NCBI GenBank assembly: GCA_030698765.1
Contig: JAUYMF010000043.1
Location: 1 to 32,666, forward strand
Reading direction: 5' to 3'
DNA length: 32,666 nucleotides
DNA from: Dehalococcoidales bacterium
GTDB lineage: Bacteria > Chloroflexota > Dehalococcoidia > Dehalococcoidales > UBA2162
Part shown: positions 1 through 8,322 of the stretch, piece after piece
Numbering within the stretch: position 1 is the stretch's first letter
How the letters are laid out: the number at the start of each line of letters is the position of its first letter
Made by a program: the position numbers and the translations under genes
Notes under the pieces: model-generated
The model's input: the letters and a program-made list of their open reading frames with translations, nothing else
Databases searched by the model: none
What the model was told of the DNA's origin: nothing

Positions 1-991
1 GAAAAATATACTAATTACCGGTGGTGGAGGATTTATCGGAGTGGCGATGGCAACCAGACTCTGTGAGGATAATCAGGTGGTTCTGTTTGACACCGATTTT
101 GAGCACAATGCTTTTGCCTTTTCGGAACTGAAGAATAACGTATATGTCCAAAAATTTCAGGGGGACATACTGGACAAGGAAAGTATTGACTGCGCGACCA
201 GAGAAGCTCAAATAGTGATACATATGGCCGCTAAAGTGGGCGTGCAGGAGGTCATCAGTGATTCCCTGAACACGCTGGAAGTTAACTATGGCGGCACATC
301 AAATCTATTGAAATCGCTGGCAAACAACCAGAACTGTGAACGAGTGCTGGTATTTTCAACCAGTGAAGTCTTTGGAGTGCGCGCCTTCGGCATTGCCGAG
401 AGCGGCGATTCCACCTTCGCTTCAGTTCAGGATATAAGGTGGTGCTACTGTGTTAGCAAGCTGGCAGCTGAGCAACTGGCATTCAGCTATTTCCGCCAGA
501 AGGGTCTGCCCGCGGTGGTGATTCGCCCTTTCAATATTTTTGGCCCTGACAGAGTAGGAGACCATGTTGTGCTTCGTTTCATAATGAAAGCGCTAAGAAA
601 CGAGGACCTGGAGGTATATGGCGATGGCACACAGATAAGAGCCTGGTGCTATATCGACGACTTTTGCGACGGGGTACTACGCGCTATGGAAGTTCCTGAG
701 GCTATCGGACAGGCATTCAACATTGGCAATCAGAACAACACTATCACCATCCAGGGGCTGGCAAGAGAAATCATTGAACTTTGCGGGAGCAAGTCCCGGA
801 TAGTTTTCAAAAGCCTGGACTTTACCGATATTGATCTGAGAGTGCCAAATACCTCTAAAGCCAGGAACATGCTCGGATTCGTCCCCAAGGTTGACCTGGG
901 AGAAGGCTTAACCAGGACCATAAACTGGGTAAGCGAAAACATGGACAAAATAGATTCCCGCGTTGTCACTAAGAGGAAATACGTAGTATGA
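1..991 (+). CDS. NAD-dependent epimerase/dehydratase, 5' end cut by window edge
   Basis: This is an extended short-chain dehydrogenase (SDR) of the sugar-nucleotide epimerase/dehydratase type, which interconverts NDP-sugars for surface polysaccharide. The reading frame is open from base 2 and starts with a glycine-rich Rossmann motif (LITGGGGFIG). The first base, g, is very likely the last base of the ATG, so probably only two bases are missing; the internal GTG at 41 would delete the NAD-binding loop and is rejected. The catalytic YxxxK is present as YCVSK (about Y150 and K154 counted from that ATG). The C-terminal half has the usual substrate-binding pattern (VIRPFNIFGP, then YGDGTQIRAW). 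The stop overlaps the next start by 4 nt (ATGA), so the two genes are translationally coupled. Family assignment is firm; the sugar substrate cannot be told. Confidence 0.9.
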   Translation, partial: KNILITGGGGFIGVAMATRLCEDNQVVLFDTDFEHNAFAFSELKNNVYVQKFQGDILDKESIDCATREAQIVIHMAAKVGVQEVISDSLNTLEVNYGGTSNLLKSLANNQNCERVLVFSTSEVFGVRAFGIAESGDSTFASVQDIRWCYCVSKLAAEQLAFSYFRQKGLPAVVIRPFNIFGPDRVGDHVVLRFIMKALRNEDLEVYGDGTQIRAWCYIDDFCDGVLRAMEVPEAIGQAFNIGNQNNTITIQGLAREIIELCGSKSRIVFKSLDFTDIDLRVPNTSKARNMLGFVPKVDLGEGLTRTINWVSENMDKIDSRVVTKRKYVV

Positions 992-1983
992 GTAAACCGT
1001 CAGATAACAGGTCAATTAACGGAGTCTCTTCCGACATCCTGAAGGCGATGTACGTAACCATGCTCAGGATACGATTATTCGAAGAAGGAATAATCCCCTT
1101 CCTGAATAACGAAATCAAATGTCCGGTACATCTCTATATCGGGCAGGAAGCAGTGGCCGCGGGTGTCTGTGCTAACCTGCAAAATAGTGACTATGTCTTT
1201 AGCACTCACCGGAGTCACGGCCATTATATTGCTAAGGGCGGAGACATAAATACGCTTATGGCTGAAATGTACGGCAAGGCGTCAGGATGCTCAAAGGGGA
1301 GAGGAGGATCGATGCATCTAGCTTCTCCAGAGATAGGGTTACCGGGGAGTCCCGCTATTGTTGCTGGCTCGATACCATTGGCCTGTGGCTCTGCCTTGAC
1401 ATCTGTGCTACGGAAGTCCGGTTCTATATCAGTTTGCTTCTTTGGTGACGGTGCTACCAATGAGGGTGTCTTTTATGAATCGCTCAATTTTGCCGCGCTT
1501 AAGAAGCTACCGGTAATATTCGTTTGTGAGAACAATCTCTACGCTACGCATATGCCTGTATCATCCTGCCTGTCTGACACCGCTATTTACAGGAAAGCGA
1601 AAGCCTTCAATATGCCCGGGCGCAGGATTGATGGGAACGACGTTATGGAGGTCTTTCTGGCAACTGAGGAGGCAATCGCTTCTGTCAGAAGTGGGGGGGG
1701 GCCTTTTCTGCTGGAGTGCATGACCTACCGGTGGCACGGGCATGTAGGGCCCGGTAATGATGTTGGTGAAAAACTCAGAAGCCAGGAGGAACTGAATTCC
1801 TGGATGAATAAGTGTCCTATCAAAACCTTTGAACAAATACTGTCTGAAAATCGTATCCTTTCTAGTTCCGAGATGTCTAGCATCAGGGCAGAGATCAAGC
1901 GTGAGGTGCAGGATGCTGTTACCTTTGCGGAGGAAGTCTGTTACCCTGATTCGGAAGAGCTACTTGAATGTCTGTTCAGATAA
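988..1983 (+). CDS. TPP-dependent dehydrogenase E1 component, alpha subunit
   Basis: This is the alpha subunit of a 2-oxoacid/acetoin dehydrogenase E1, which uses thiamine pyrophosphate to decarboxylate a 2-oxoacid or cleave acetoin. The 331-aa length is normal. The TPP/Mg motif begins with GDG at residues 153-155 and ends with NN at 182-183. An RWHGHVGPG segment corresponds to the active-site loop of pyruvate dehydrogenase alpha subunits. The ATG lies in the stop of the epimerase (ATGA). The beta subunit follows, but no lipoyl E2 or E3 gene lies in the window, and the surroundings are polysaccharide genes. It may therefore make or transfer a small carbon unit for a sugar or lipid rather than act in central metabolism (inference). 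A run of nine G at 1693-1701 lies inside the gene. Confidence 0.9.
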   Translation: MSKPSDNRSINGVSSDILKAMYVTMLRIRLFEEGIIPFLNNEIKCPVHLYIGQEAVAAGVCANLQNSDYVFSTHRSHGHYIAKGGDINTLMAEMYGKASGCSKGRGGSMHLASPEIGLPGSPAIVAGSIPLACGSALTSVLRKSGSISVCFFGDGATNEGVFYESLNFAALKKLPVIFVCENNLYATHMPVSSCLSDTAIYRKAKAFNMPGRRIDGNDVMEVFLATEEAIASVRSGGGPFLLECMTYRWHGHVGPGNDVGEKLRSQEELNSWMNKCPIKTFEQILSENRILSSSEMSSIRAEIKREVQDAVTFAEEVCYPDSEELLECLFR

Positions 1984-2002
1984 CGAAGTGGAGTTAACCA
2001 GC

Positions 2003-3052
2003 ATGAGACAGATATCCTATGTCCAGGCATTAAATGAGGCATTGCACCAGTTAATAGCCGGTGATGAGAATGTGTTTCTTATCGGACAGGGAGTTAATAG
2101 CCCCTGGTATGCCGGCAACAGCACCGTCGGTCTTGTTGAGCGTTTTGGAGAAGGCCGTGTTATAGACACGCCTATCTCCGAAAATTGTGTGGCTGGAACG
2201 GCAATAGGCGCAGCTCTTACCGGCATGCGTCCGATATTGTTCCATGCCAGAATGGACTTTATGTATCTCGCCATGGACCAACTGGCTAATAATGCCGCAA
2301 GCTGGCACTATATGTACGGAGGAAATTTGAATGTCCCTTTAACTATATGGGGCGTAATCAACCGGGGGGGAGAGCAGGGGGCACAGCATTCTCAGGCTAT
2401 ACATGCCATGCTTGCCCATATCCCCGGCTTGAAGGTGGTGATGCCGGCAACGCCATATGACGCGAAGGGACTGCTCATATCAAGCGTAGCGGACAGTAAT
2501 CCGGTAGTGTATGTTGATGAGCGCTGGCTTTATGCTCACCAGGGAGACGTACCTGAGGAAATGTATACAGTGCCTATTGGGAAAGGAGCGGTGCGTAGAG
2601 AAGGAAAGGACGTTACTGTAGTGGCCACATCATATATGGTTATTGAGGCGTTAAAAGCAGCGGAAATATTAGAGAAAGAAAGTATAGATGTTGAGGTGAT
2701 AGATTTACGCACACTGAAGCCGCTGGACGAATCTCTGGTGATCGGCTCTGTAAAGAAGACCAGGAGGCTGGTCGTGGCTGACAGCGGTTGGAAAAGCTTC
2801 GGCGCCGGGGCAGAGGTCATTACCAGAGTGATGGAACACGATGATTTCCGTTTTTCGCGTGCGGTACCGGTAGCCCGGGTTTCTCTACCTGACATCCCGG
2901 CTCCGGCGAGCCGCGCGTTGGAGAAACAATATTATCCTGATGCAATTTCTATCGCCACAGCAGTCAGGAAAGTGATTGGAGATAATTATTCTTCCAGCAA
3001 GTTAGAAATGCTCTTGCCCTGGCACATGGGATTTCCGGTAGAAGAAGGGTGA
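2003..3052 (+). CDS. TPP-dependent dehydrogenase E1 component, beta subunit
   Basis: This is the partner of the preceding alpha subunit, with a transketolase-type pyrimidine domain followed by a transketolase C-terminal domain. Visible family signatures are TPISENCVAGTAIGAA, where the Glu is the one that activates TPP, and the hydrophobic DQLANNAA segment. The C-terminal part, from about residue 210, carries the VIDLRTLKPLD strand typical of E1 beta. I place the start at ATG 2003 (MRQISYVQALNEAL), which matches the family N-terminus and gives 349 aa, slightly above the usual 325. The frame is open further upstream to 1829, but that would overlap the alpha gene by about 155 nt. A 19-nt gap separates the subunits. 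The product is expected to be a cytoplasmic alpha2-beta2 complex. Confidence 0.88.
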   Translation: MRQISYVQALNEALHQLIAGDENVFLIGQGVNSPWYAGNSTVGLVERFGEGRVIDTPISENCVAGTAIGAALTGMRPILFHARMDFMYLAMDQLANNAASWHYMYGGNLNVPLTIWGVINRGGEQGAQHSQAIHAMLAHIPGLKVVMPATPYDAKGLLISSVADSNPVVYVDERWLYAHQGDVPEEMYTVPIGKGAVRREGKDVTVVATSYMVIEALKAAEILEKESIDVEVIDLRTLKPLDESLVIGSVKKTRRLVVADSGWKSFGAGAEVITRVMEHDDFRFSRAVPVARVSLPDIPAPASRALEKQYYPDAISIATAVRKVIGDNYSSSKLEMLLPWHMGFPVEEG

Positions 3053-3106
3053 AACTGCTTAAGGGGAAATTTGTTTACCTTTACGAAATAGAGGTCATTC
3101 ACATTT

Positions 3107-4249
3107 ATGAATATACTGGTCTTTTTACCCAGTTATGCGCTGGCAATCCAGCGAGGCGATACCACGCATATTAAGGAGCTGGTCAGCAATTTATCAAAAC
3201 TCGCCGAGATTGATGTCATAAAGGCAAACGGTTCAGAAACATCCGAGAGAGTTCCTCTTATGGCAGCTATGCTGCGTGTAATGCAGGGTTTTGTTAGAGC
3301 TGCATTATTACTCAGGAAAAGAAGACCCGACCTGATATATACGAGAGACAGTCAAGCCCTTTTCACCTTTGTTCTGGCTAGACTTTTCCGGCTCCCATAC
3401 ATAGTAGAAATTAATGCGCTATTTATTAGCAGTTGGAAAGTGGAGACAAGGCCTTTGGGAATACGCAGGTGGGCGAGTTACATAAAGGGCTCGCTCAATG
3501 AAAAAACATTCAAATATGCTGACCATCTAATTGCAGTTCAGCCCAAAATCAAGAAAATACTGGAACTTGAATACAATATCAAACCAGAGAAGATATCTGC
3601 AATCGGGTGTGGAGCTAATACGGAATTATTCAGACCGATGAACACTCAGGAAGCAAGGAGAGCGCTCCAGCTAAACGAAAAACATAACTATATCTGCTTT
3701 GTCGGAGCGCTATATAAATGGCAGGGCATAGAATACCTGATAAAAGCAAGTCCAAATATACTGGAGCAATGTTCAAGCAGTGTGTTCTTGATTGTCGGGG
3801 ATGGATATAACCGCGAAACACTGGCTAACCTTGCCGACGGACTAGGCGTGTCAGACAGGTTTATTTTTACCGGAGTTATACCTTATGCGAGTGTTCCACT
3901 GTATATTAACGCCAGTGATTTGTGTGTAGCTCCATTTATAGAAGAAAGAAATGGCAGAACCGGACTTTCTCCGAACAAGGTATACGAGTATCTAGCCTGC
4001 GGGAAACCGGTTGTTGCCAGTGACATAGACGGGGTGAGAGAACTTCTGGAAGGGGCAAATGCCGGAATTTGCGTACCAGCCGAAGATCCTGATGAACTCG
4101 CCAACGCCGTTGTTAACTTGCTTCGCAGTACTGAAACCAGAGAAAGAATGGGGGAAAGCGGCCGAAGCTACGCTGTAGAAAACGGGAGCTGGGAAAGTGT
4201 GGCGGGAAGAGTTTTTAAGGTTTGCCAGAGGGTTGTTCAGGAGCATTGA
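3107..4249 (+). CDS. Glycosyltransferase family 4 (GT-B fold)
   Basis: This is a retaining GT-B glycosyltransferase that moves a sugar from an NDP-sugar onto a lipid-linked acceptor. The N-terminal acceptor domain begins MNILVFLPSY. The C-terminal donor-binding domain contains ICFVGALYKWQGIEYLI and VFLIVGDG, followed by the conserved nucleotide-sugar site around GRTGLSPNKVYEYLACGKPVV, with the EX7E-like glutamates (FIEER and VYEYL). The 380-aa length is normal. It lies 54 nt after the E1 beta gene, probably in the same transcript. It is the only clear glycosyltransferase in the window, so the rest of the assembly set is probably upstream. Sugar specificity is unknown. Confidence 0.92.
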   Translation: MNILVFLPSYALAIQRGDTTHIKELVSNLSKLAEIDVIKANGSETSERVPLMAAMLRVMQGFVRAALLLRKRRPDLIYTRDSQALFTFVLARLFRLPYIVEINALFISSWKVETRPLGIRRWASYIKGSLNEKTFKYADHLIAVQPKIKKILELEYNIKPEKISAIGCGANTELFRPMNTQEARRALQLNEKHNYICFVGALYKWQGIEYLIKASPNILEQCSSSVFLIVGDGYNRETLANLADGLGVSDRFIFTGVIPYASVPLYINASDLCVAPFIEERNGRTGLSPNKVYEYLACGKPVVASDIDGVRELLEGANAGICVPAEDPDELANAVVNLLRSTETRERMGESGRSYAVENGSWESVAGRVFKVCQRVVQEH

Positions 4250-4370
4250 GGGAAAAGCGTGATAGCTCGATACTGGCACACATTATCAGTATTCTTGATA
4301 AAAACATTGAGCTTCTGAGTAGCGCACGGTAAATGATTAGAAAGGAGTCAGCTACGGCTACTTACAACAG

Positions 4371-5372
4371 GTGGAGACTGCAACCAGAGCGGATAACCTA
4401 CTAGACAGAGGAGCTTTTGTTCTTTCCCTGGACTTTGAACTTGCCTGGGGTTCAGCACATTATGGTAGAGTTGCCGAGCGTGAGTCGTGGTTTCAGCTCA
4501 CGCGAGCATGCATAACCAGACTCCTGGAGCTTCTTGACAAATTTCAAATTAGTGCTACTTGGGCTACAGTGGGGCATCTCTTCCTGGATAAATGCCAACC
4601 CGTAAACGGGGTAATACACCCGGAAATTATCAGGCCCACATATAGCTGGTTATCAGACGACTGGTTTGCTGTGGACCCATGCAGCCACCTTGAAGATGCC
4701 CCTATCTGGTATGGAAGAGATATCCTACAGCAGATTATGAGTAGCAAGGTTAGCCAGGAGATTGGCTGTCATACCTTTTCTCATATCCAGGTGGGCGACC
4801 CGGAGTGTAGCCGGGACTGTTTTGCATCAGAGTTGCTTGCGTGTCGCCTTGCTGCTGAAGAGTTCGGGCTGGAGCTTAAGTCATTTGTATTCCCGCTTCA
4901 GATGGTGGGGCATCTGGATGTGCTGAAAGAGCACGGGTATATTGCCTACCGTGGCAATCTTCTTCAGGATCCAGTCCGCAAGCCGAGAATCATGAGATGG
5001 CTCGTTTACTGTTTAAGCGCAGGGCCAACCGTTCTGCCTGAGGAACACAATGGATTATGGGACTTACCGATGTGTTTATCCTACCCACCACCTCGTTATT
5101 GGACATCTACCCCGGCCGTTAGGCTTCAGGTGTGGAAATCGAAGAGGGCATTACGACGAGCGGCAGAGCAGCGGAGGCTCTTTCACCTGTGTTTCCATCC
5201 TTTCAACCTTGCCGCCAACCCCGGAAGACTTTTTAGGGGACTGGAGAATATATTTACCGAGTTTTGCCGCTATCGGGACTCGGGTCTATTGGACAACCTT
5301 AGCATGGGACAGTTGGCCCATGCTCTCCAGTTTACGAAAGAACAGCCGGCTTCAACCGATATATCCCTGTGA
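4371..5372 (+). CDS. Polysaccharide deacetylase (NodB-like)
   Basis: This is a carbohydrate esterase 4-type (NodB fold) enzyme, expected to remove N- or O-acetyl groups from a glycan. The first metal/catalytic motif is LSLDFELAWG (D21, E23) in place of the textbook TFDDG. The second motif is IGCHTFSH, with metal-binding H134 and H138. The C-terminal LCFHPFNLA supplies a further conserved His. There is no signal peptide, so it probably acts on cytoplasmic, lipid-linked or nucleotide-bound sugar. The GTG start at 4371 follows an in-frame stop at 4338; an AAAGGAG at 4341-4347 lies rather far upstream, so translation may be weak. A deacetylase next to glycosyltransferase, asparagine-synthase and acyltransferase genes is a recurring exopolysaccharide arrangement. 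Confidence 0.85.
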   Translation: METATRADNLLDRGAFVLSLDFELAWGSAHYGRVAERESWFQLTRACITRLLELLDKFQISATWATVGHLFLDKCQPVNGVIHPEIIRPTYSWLSDDWFAVDPCSHLEDAPIWYGRDILQQIMSSKVSQEIGCHTFSHIQVGDPECSRDCFASELLACRLAAEEFGLELKSFVFPLQMVGHLDVLKEHGYIAYRGNLLQDPVRKPRIMRWLVYCLSAGPTVLPEEHNGLWDLPMCLSYPPPRYWTSTPAVRLQVWKSKRALRRAAEQRRLFHLCFHPFNLAANPGRLFRGLENIFTEFCRYRDSGLLDNLSMGQLAHALQFTKEQPASTDISL

Positions 5373-5405
5373 TACTGACAGAGGAGCAGGATTAGAAGGG
5401 ATGAC

Positions 5406-6488
5406 ATGGAGGAAACAATAGTAAAAGAACTGGTTATAAGGGACGCCACCAAGGCTGACCTACCCTCAATTTTGGTGTTTAGAGAGCGCCTGGGTGAAAG
5501 CGGATTCTTTAACCGGACGAGCGCTTATTATGATTGGAAATACTTTCAAAATCCGATTGGGCCAACCCGCCTGAGCTTAGCCGAGCATAACGGTCAGATA
5601 ATCTCAACATTCGGATTGGCCACTGCGAGAATGAAAATCGGAGAGCAGGTCATTAAATGTTTTCAGGGAATGGACAGTTTTACTTTGCCTTCACATAGGG
5701 GTAAAGGCGTGCACAGTAAGATTCGTGGTAAGTTGCTGGCTGAGGCGGACAGGGACGGAGTCGATCTTATTTACAGCGTGCCGTCTGCTATGTTAGCTCC
5801 GGCGATGGCGAGATTCGGCGCAGTTGCGTTGTTTGGCATCAAGAGGTTTTACTATATCCTGAATATGGATAATTTCCTGAAGGGGACTGTAAAAAACGAG
5901 CTTGCTTTCTATTCAATCAGGTTTTTTGCCAGAGCCGGCGCCAGGATAGCCTTTAGAGATGTCAATCAACCTGTATTAGACGGGCTAGACATTACTGAGA
6001 TTTCACGTTTTGACGATGACGTGGTGGATTTATGGGAACGCGTTTCTAAAGACTATGACGCGATTATCCTGAGAGACAAAGAGTACCTTAATTGGAGATA
6101 TGTGGCAAGCCCCGTCAAGTTCACAATCTATGCTGCGCATAAGAAGGACCATCTGCTTGGATATATTGTTATTACGTTGGGAGAAGAAATTCGTGACAAT
6201 GTGCGCATGGGGTACATAGTCGACATGTTGACCGATCCCGAAGAAGAGGGAATTGACCGAACTCTGATGGCGTTTGCATTTGCATTTTTCAAGAAGCAAA
6301 AAGCAGATGTAATAGAGACCTACTCCATGCAAAATGAACCGGCGACAAAAGACAACTTTCCTCATCTTTTAAGAAGGTTAGGTTTCATCCCAAGCCGTAG
6401 CACCAGCTATATCAATATACGCACCAGATTAAACCTGCCCCCCAATTGCAGGTACTTTTTTAGATTTGGCGACCTCGACCACGTATGA
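5406..6488 (+). CDS. GNAT-family acyltransferase (two GNAT-like halves)
   Basis: This is a 360-aa protein with an N-terminal GNAT fold. IRDATKADLPSILVFRERL opens the fold, and the acetyl-CoA binding segment is SHRGKGVHSKIRGKLL (R/Q-x-x-G-x-G/A type) at about residues 98-113. A second GNAT-like half follows, with VRMGYIVDML then about 40 residues before the end of the fold. Such long GNAT proteins in polysaccharide loci are thought to acylate amino sugars or attach amino acids. A preceding deacetylase would expose an amino group for it (inference). The ATG at 5406 has a purine-rich AGAAGGG just upstream. The next gene starts very close, so they are probably co-transcribed. Acyl donor and acceptor are unknown. 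Confidence 0.82.
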   Translation: MEETIVKELVIRDATKADLPSILVFRERLGESGFFNRTSAYYDWKYFQNPIGPTRLSLAEHNGQIISTFGLATARMKIGEQVIKCFQGMDSFTLPSHRGKGVHSKIRGKLLAEADRDGVDLIYSVPSAMLAPAMARFGAVALFGIKRFYYILNMDNFLKGTVKNELAFYSIRFFARAGARIAFRDVNQPVLDGLDITEISRFDDDVVDLWERVSKDYDAIILRDKEYLNWRYVASPVKFTIYAAHKKDHLLGYIVITLGEEIRDNVRMGYIVDMLTDPEEEGIDRTLMAFAFAFFKKQKADVIETYSMQNEPATKDNFPHLLRRLGFIPSRSTSYINIRTRLNLPPNCRYFFRFGDLDHV

Positions 6489-6557
6489 TTGTTCCTGGAT
6501 GACGTTGTTATCAGGAAGAAAACAAAGCTCATCAATATCAGCCCGAGATATACTAAA

Positions 6558-8306
6558 ATGAATAACTTTAACATGCACCTCTCCGTAACAGTCAATAACT
6601 TAACATCAGAAGAAGGAAATACTGTCTATGTATCGGTTAATCCCCCTGTAACCTGCTGGCTTTTCGGATATTTCAGACATTGTTTCAGTACCATTCTCTT
6701 TGATAAGGAAGCCGCTGAGTATGCCATGCGCCTGTATCACCAGGGACGATTATTGAACGAAGCTGGCGATCTTAACGGTAGTTTCCTGCTCGTATTGGTT
6801 GATGAGCGGAATAAATGTGTTCATATTATCACAGACAGGTGGGGGTCTGTTCCTCTTTACTGGGGCCAGCATAACGGAGAGATGTTCGTAAGTGATGATT
6901 ACTGGCGGATTGTACGTGATATTGAGGCACAAGAGCTAAACAGGGTAGCAGTTGCGCAGCTATTGCAATTCTGTTATGTACTGGGAACACAAACGCTTAT
7001 CGAAGGAGTTTGGGAGTTTCCCCCCCACGCCGTTACCAGCATAGATTATACTCAAGAGCCACGAGTGTTTCATAACCAGTACTGGTCCTACAAGCTGACA
7101 GAGCACAGGCACGAGTCTGAAACAGAATTGCTCGACCTTCTGGCGCACCTGTTTAAGAACATATTTGAAATCTACGCAAATGCTATCCAAAAGAGAAAAT
7201 GGACTGCGGGCGTCCCGCTGTCCGGCGGCATGGACTCTCGATTTATCGCCTGGGGACTAAGCAGAAACAACGTGCCAGTAATCGCCTATTCATATGGCAC
7301 GCCCGGCTACGGGGATTTAGAACTGGCATCCCGGGTGGCAGATTTTCTATCCATACCAATCAAGAAGATAACCTGGGAAGACGAACAGGCTTTTACCGGT
7401 AAACGGCACGATGACCTGGTTAGTCTTATCGGTTCAACCACGAAATATTCACACGGGATAGGAGCTTATGCCGTAAACGGGGAATGCCAATCTACCTGTG
7501 ACGTTTTTCTTCCCGGGCATTCGGGTGATTTCATCGCCGGCAGTCACGTAGTCGACTATTACTTACACGCGTTCAATCATCAATTAACTCGCCTGGCGAT
7601 TGGGAAAGTGCATAAGAGCATGAGTGACCGGAGCTTAAAACAACTTTACCCCTGGAGTTCCGGACACTGGAATACCGTTCAGGACAGCTTCAGGGAAACG
7701 ATGAAAGTGAATGATGACCCGACGATATTAAGCCTGACCCAGCGTTGGACAACCGAGCAACGCATCAGACGATATACGCTACGTGAGTGTCACACATACA
7801 GGAGCTTCGGTTATCAGGTGATGATACCTTTCTGGGACTATGAAGTGGTTGATTTTTTCACCGGTTTACCCAGAAAGTATCTCTATCATCAGTATTTGTA
7901 CCGCAGACTGATGCAGGAATATATCTATACCGGGCTGGACGCACCCTTAAGTAAGATTGACACTCCCAAAGGGCCCATTCTGTCACCAAAGGCCAGAGCA
8001 TGTACGCCGACCCTGTTCGATTTAGCTACCAGAATATCCAGAGCTGGCTTGGGCAGGGTCTTGAGTCTAGCAGCGCCTTCAACCTCATCTCAGTCACCGG
8101 ATAAAAGATACTGGTATCTATGGTATCATTCCCCCGAGTTTCGGCATTATTTTATTCAACTTTTTCACCAATCCCCACAGTGCCATGAGATATTTGACAT
8201 GAATATACTGAACAGACTCGTAGAGCACGCAACACCAGACTTCATCATCGAGCCTCTTTACAACGTGGCAACTGTTGCTCACCCGGCATTCAACGATTAT
8301 CGTTAA
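6558..8306 (+). CDS. Asparagine synthase-like ATP-dependent amidotransferase
   Basis: This belongs to the class B asparagine synthetase family, whose synthetase domain adenylates a carboxylate and joins it to an amine. The synthetase P-loop is VPLSGGMDSRFIAWG (S222 to S227). The first 200 residues resemble the Ntn glutaminase domain (ITDRWGSVPLYWG, then FVSDDYWRIV), but no Cys stands at position 2, so glutamine hydrolysis is probably lost. The frame extends upstream to a TTG at 6489 that abuts the previous stop; I prefer ATG 6558 (582 aa), although neither has a clear ribosome-binding site. Homologues modify surface glycans in exopolysaccharide loci or act as lasso-peptide cyclases. With no lasso peptidase here, glycan amidation is the safer guess. 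Confidence 0.85.
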   Translation: MNNFNMHLSVTVNNLTSEEGNTVYVSVNPPVTCWLFGYFRHCFSTILFDKEAAEYAMRLYHQGRLLNEAGDLNGSFLLVLVDERNKCVHIITDRWGSVPLYWGQHNGEMFVSDDYWRIVRDIEAQELNRVAVAQLLQFCYVLGTQTLIEGVWEFPPHAVTSIDYTQEPRVFHNQYWSYKLTEHRHESETELLDLLAHLFKNIFEIYANAIQKRKWTAGVPLSGGMDSRFIAWGLSRNNVPVIAYSYGTPGYGDLELASRVADFLSIPIKKITWEDEQAFTGKRHDDLVSLIGSTTKYSHGIGAYAVNGECQSTCDVFLPGHSGDFIAGSHVVDYYLHAFNHQLTRLAIGKVHKSMSDRSLKQLYPWSSGHWNTVQDSFRETMKVNDDPTILSLTQRWTTEQRIRRYTLRECHTYRSFGYQVMIPFWDYEVVDFFTGLPRKYLYHQYLYRRLMQEYIYTGLDAPLSKIDTPKGPILSPKARACTPTLFDLATRISRAGLGRVLSLAAPSTSSQSPDKRYWYLWYHSPEFRHYFIQLFHQSPQCHEIFDMNILNRLVEHATPDFIIEPLYNVATVAHPAFNDYR

Positions 8307-8322
8307 CAGGACGTTATTACTC

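Noticed and set aside
1829-2002. Extended N-terminus of the E1 beta gene
   Set aside because: It overlaps the E1 alpha gene by about 155 nt, and the extra residues do not resemble E1 beta, whose family N-terminus begins at 2003.
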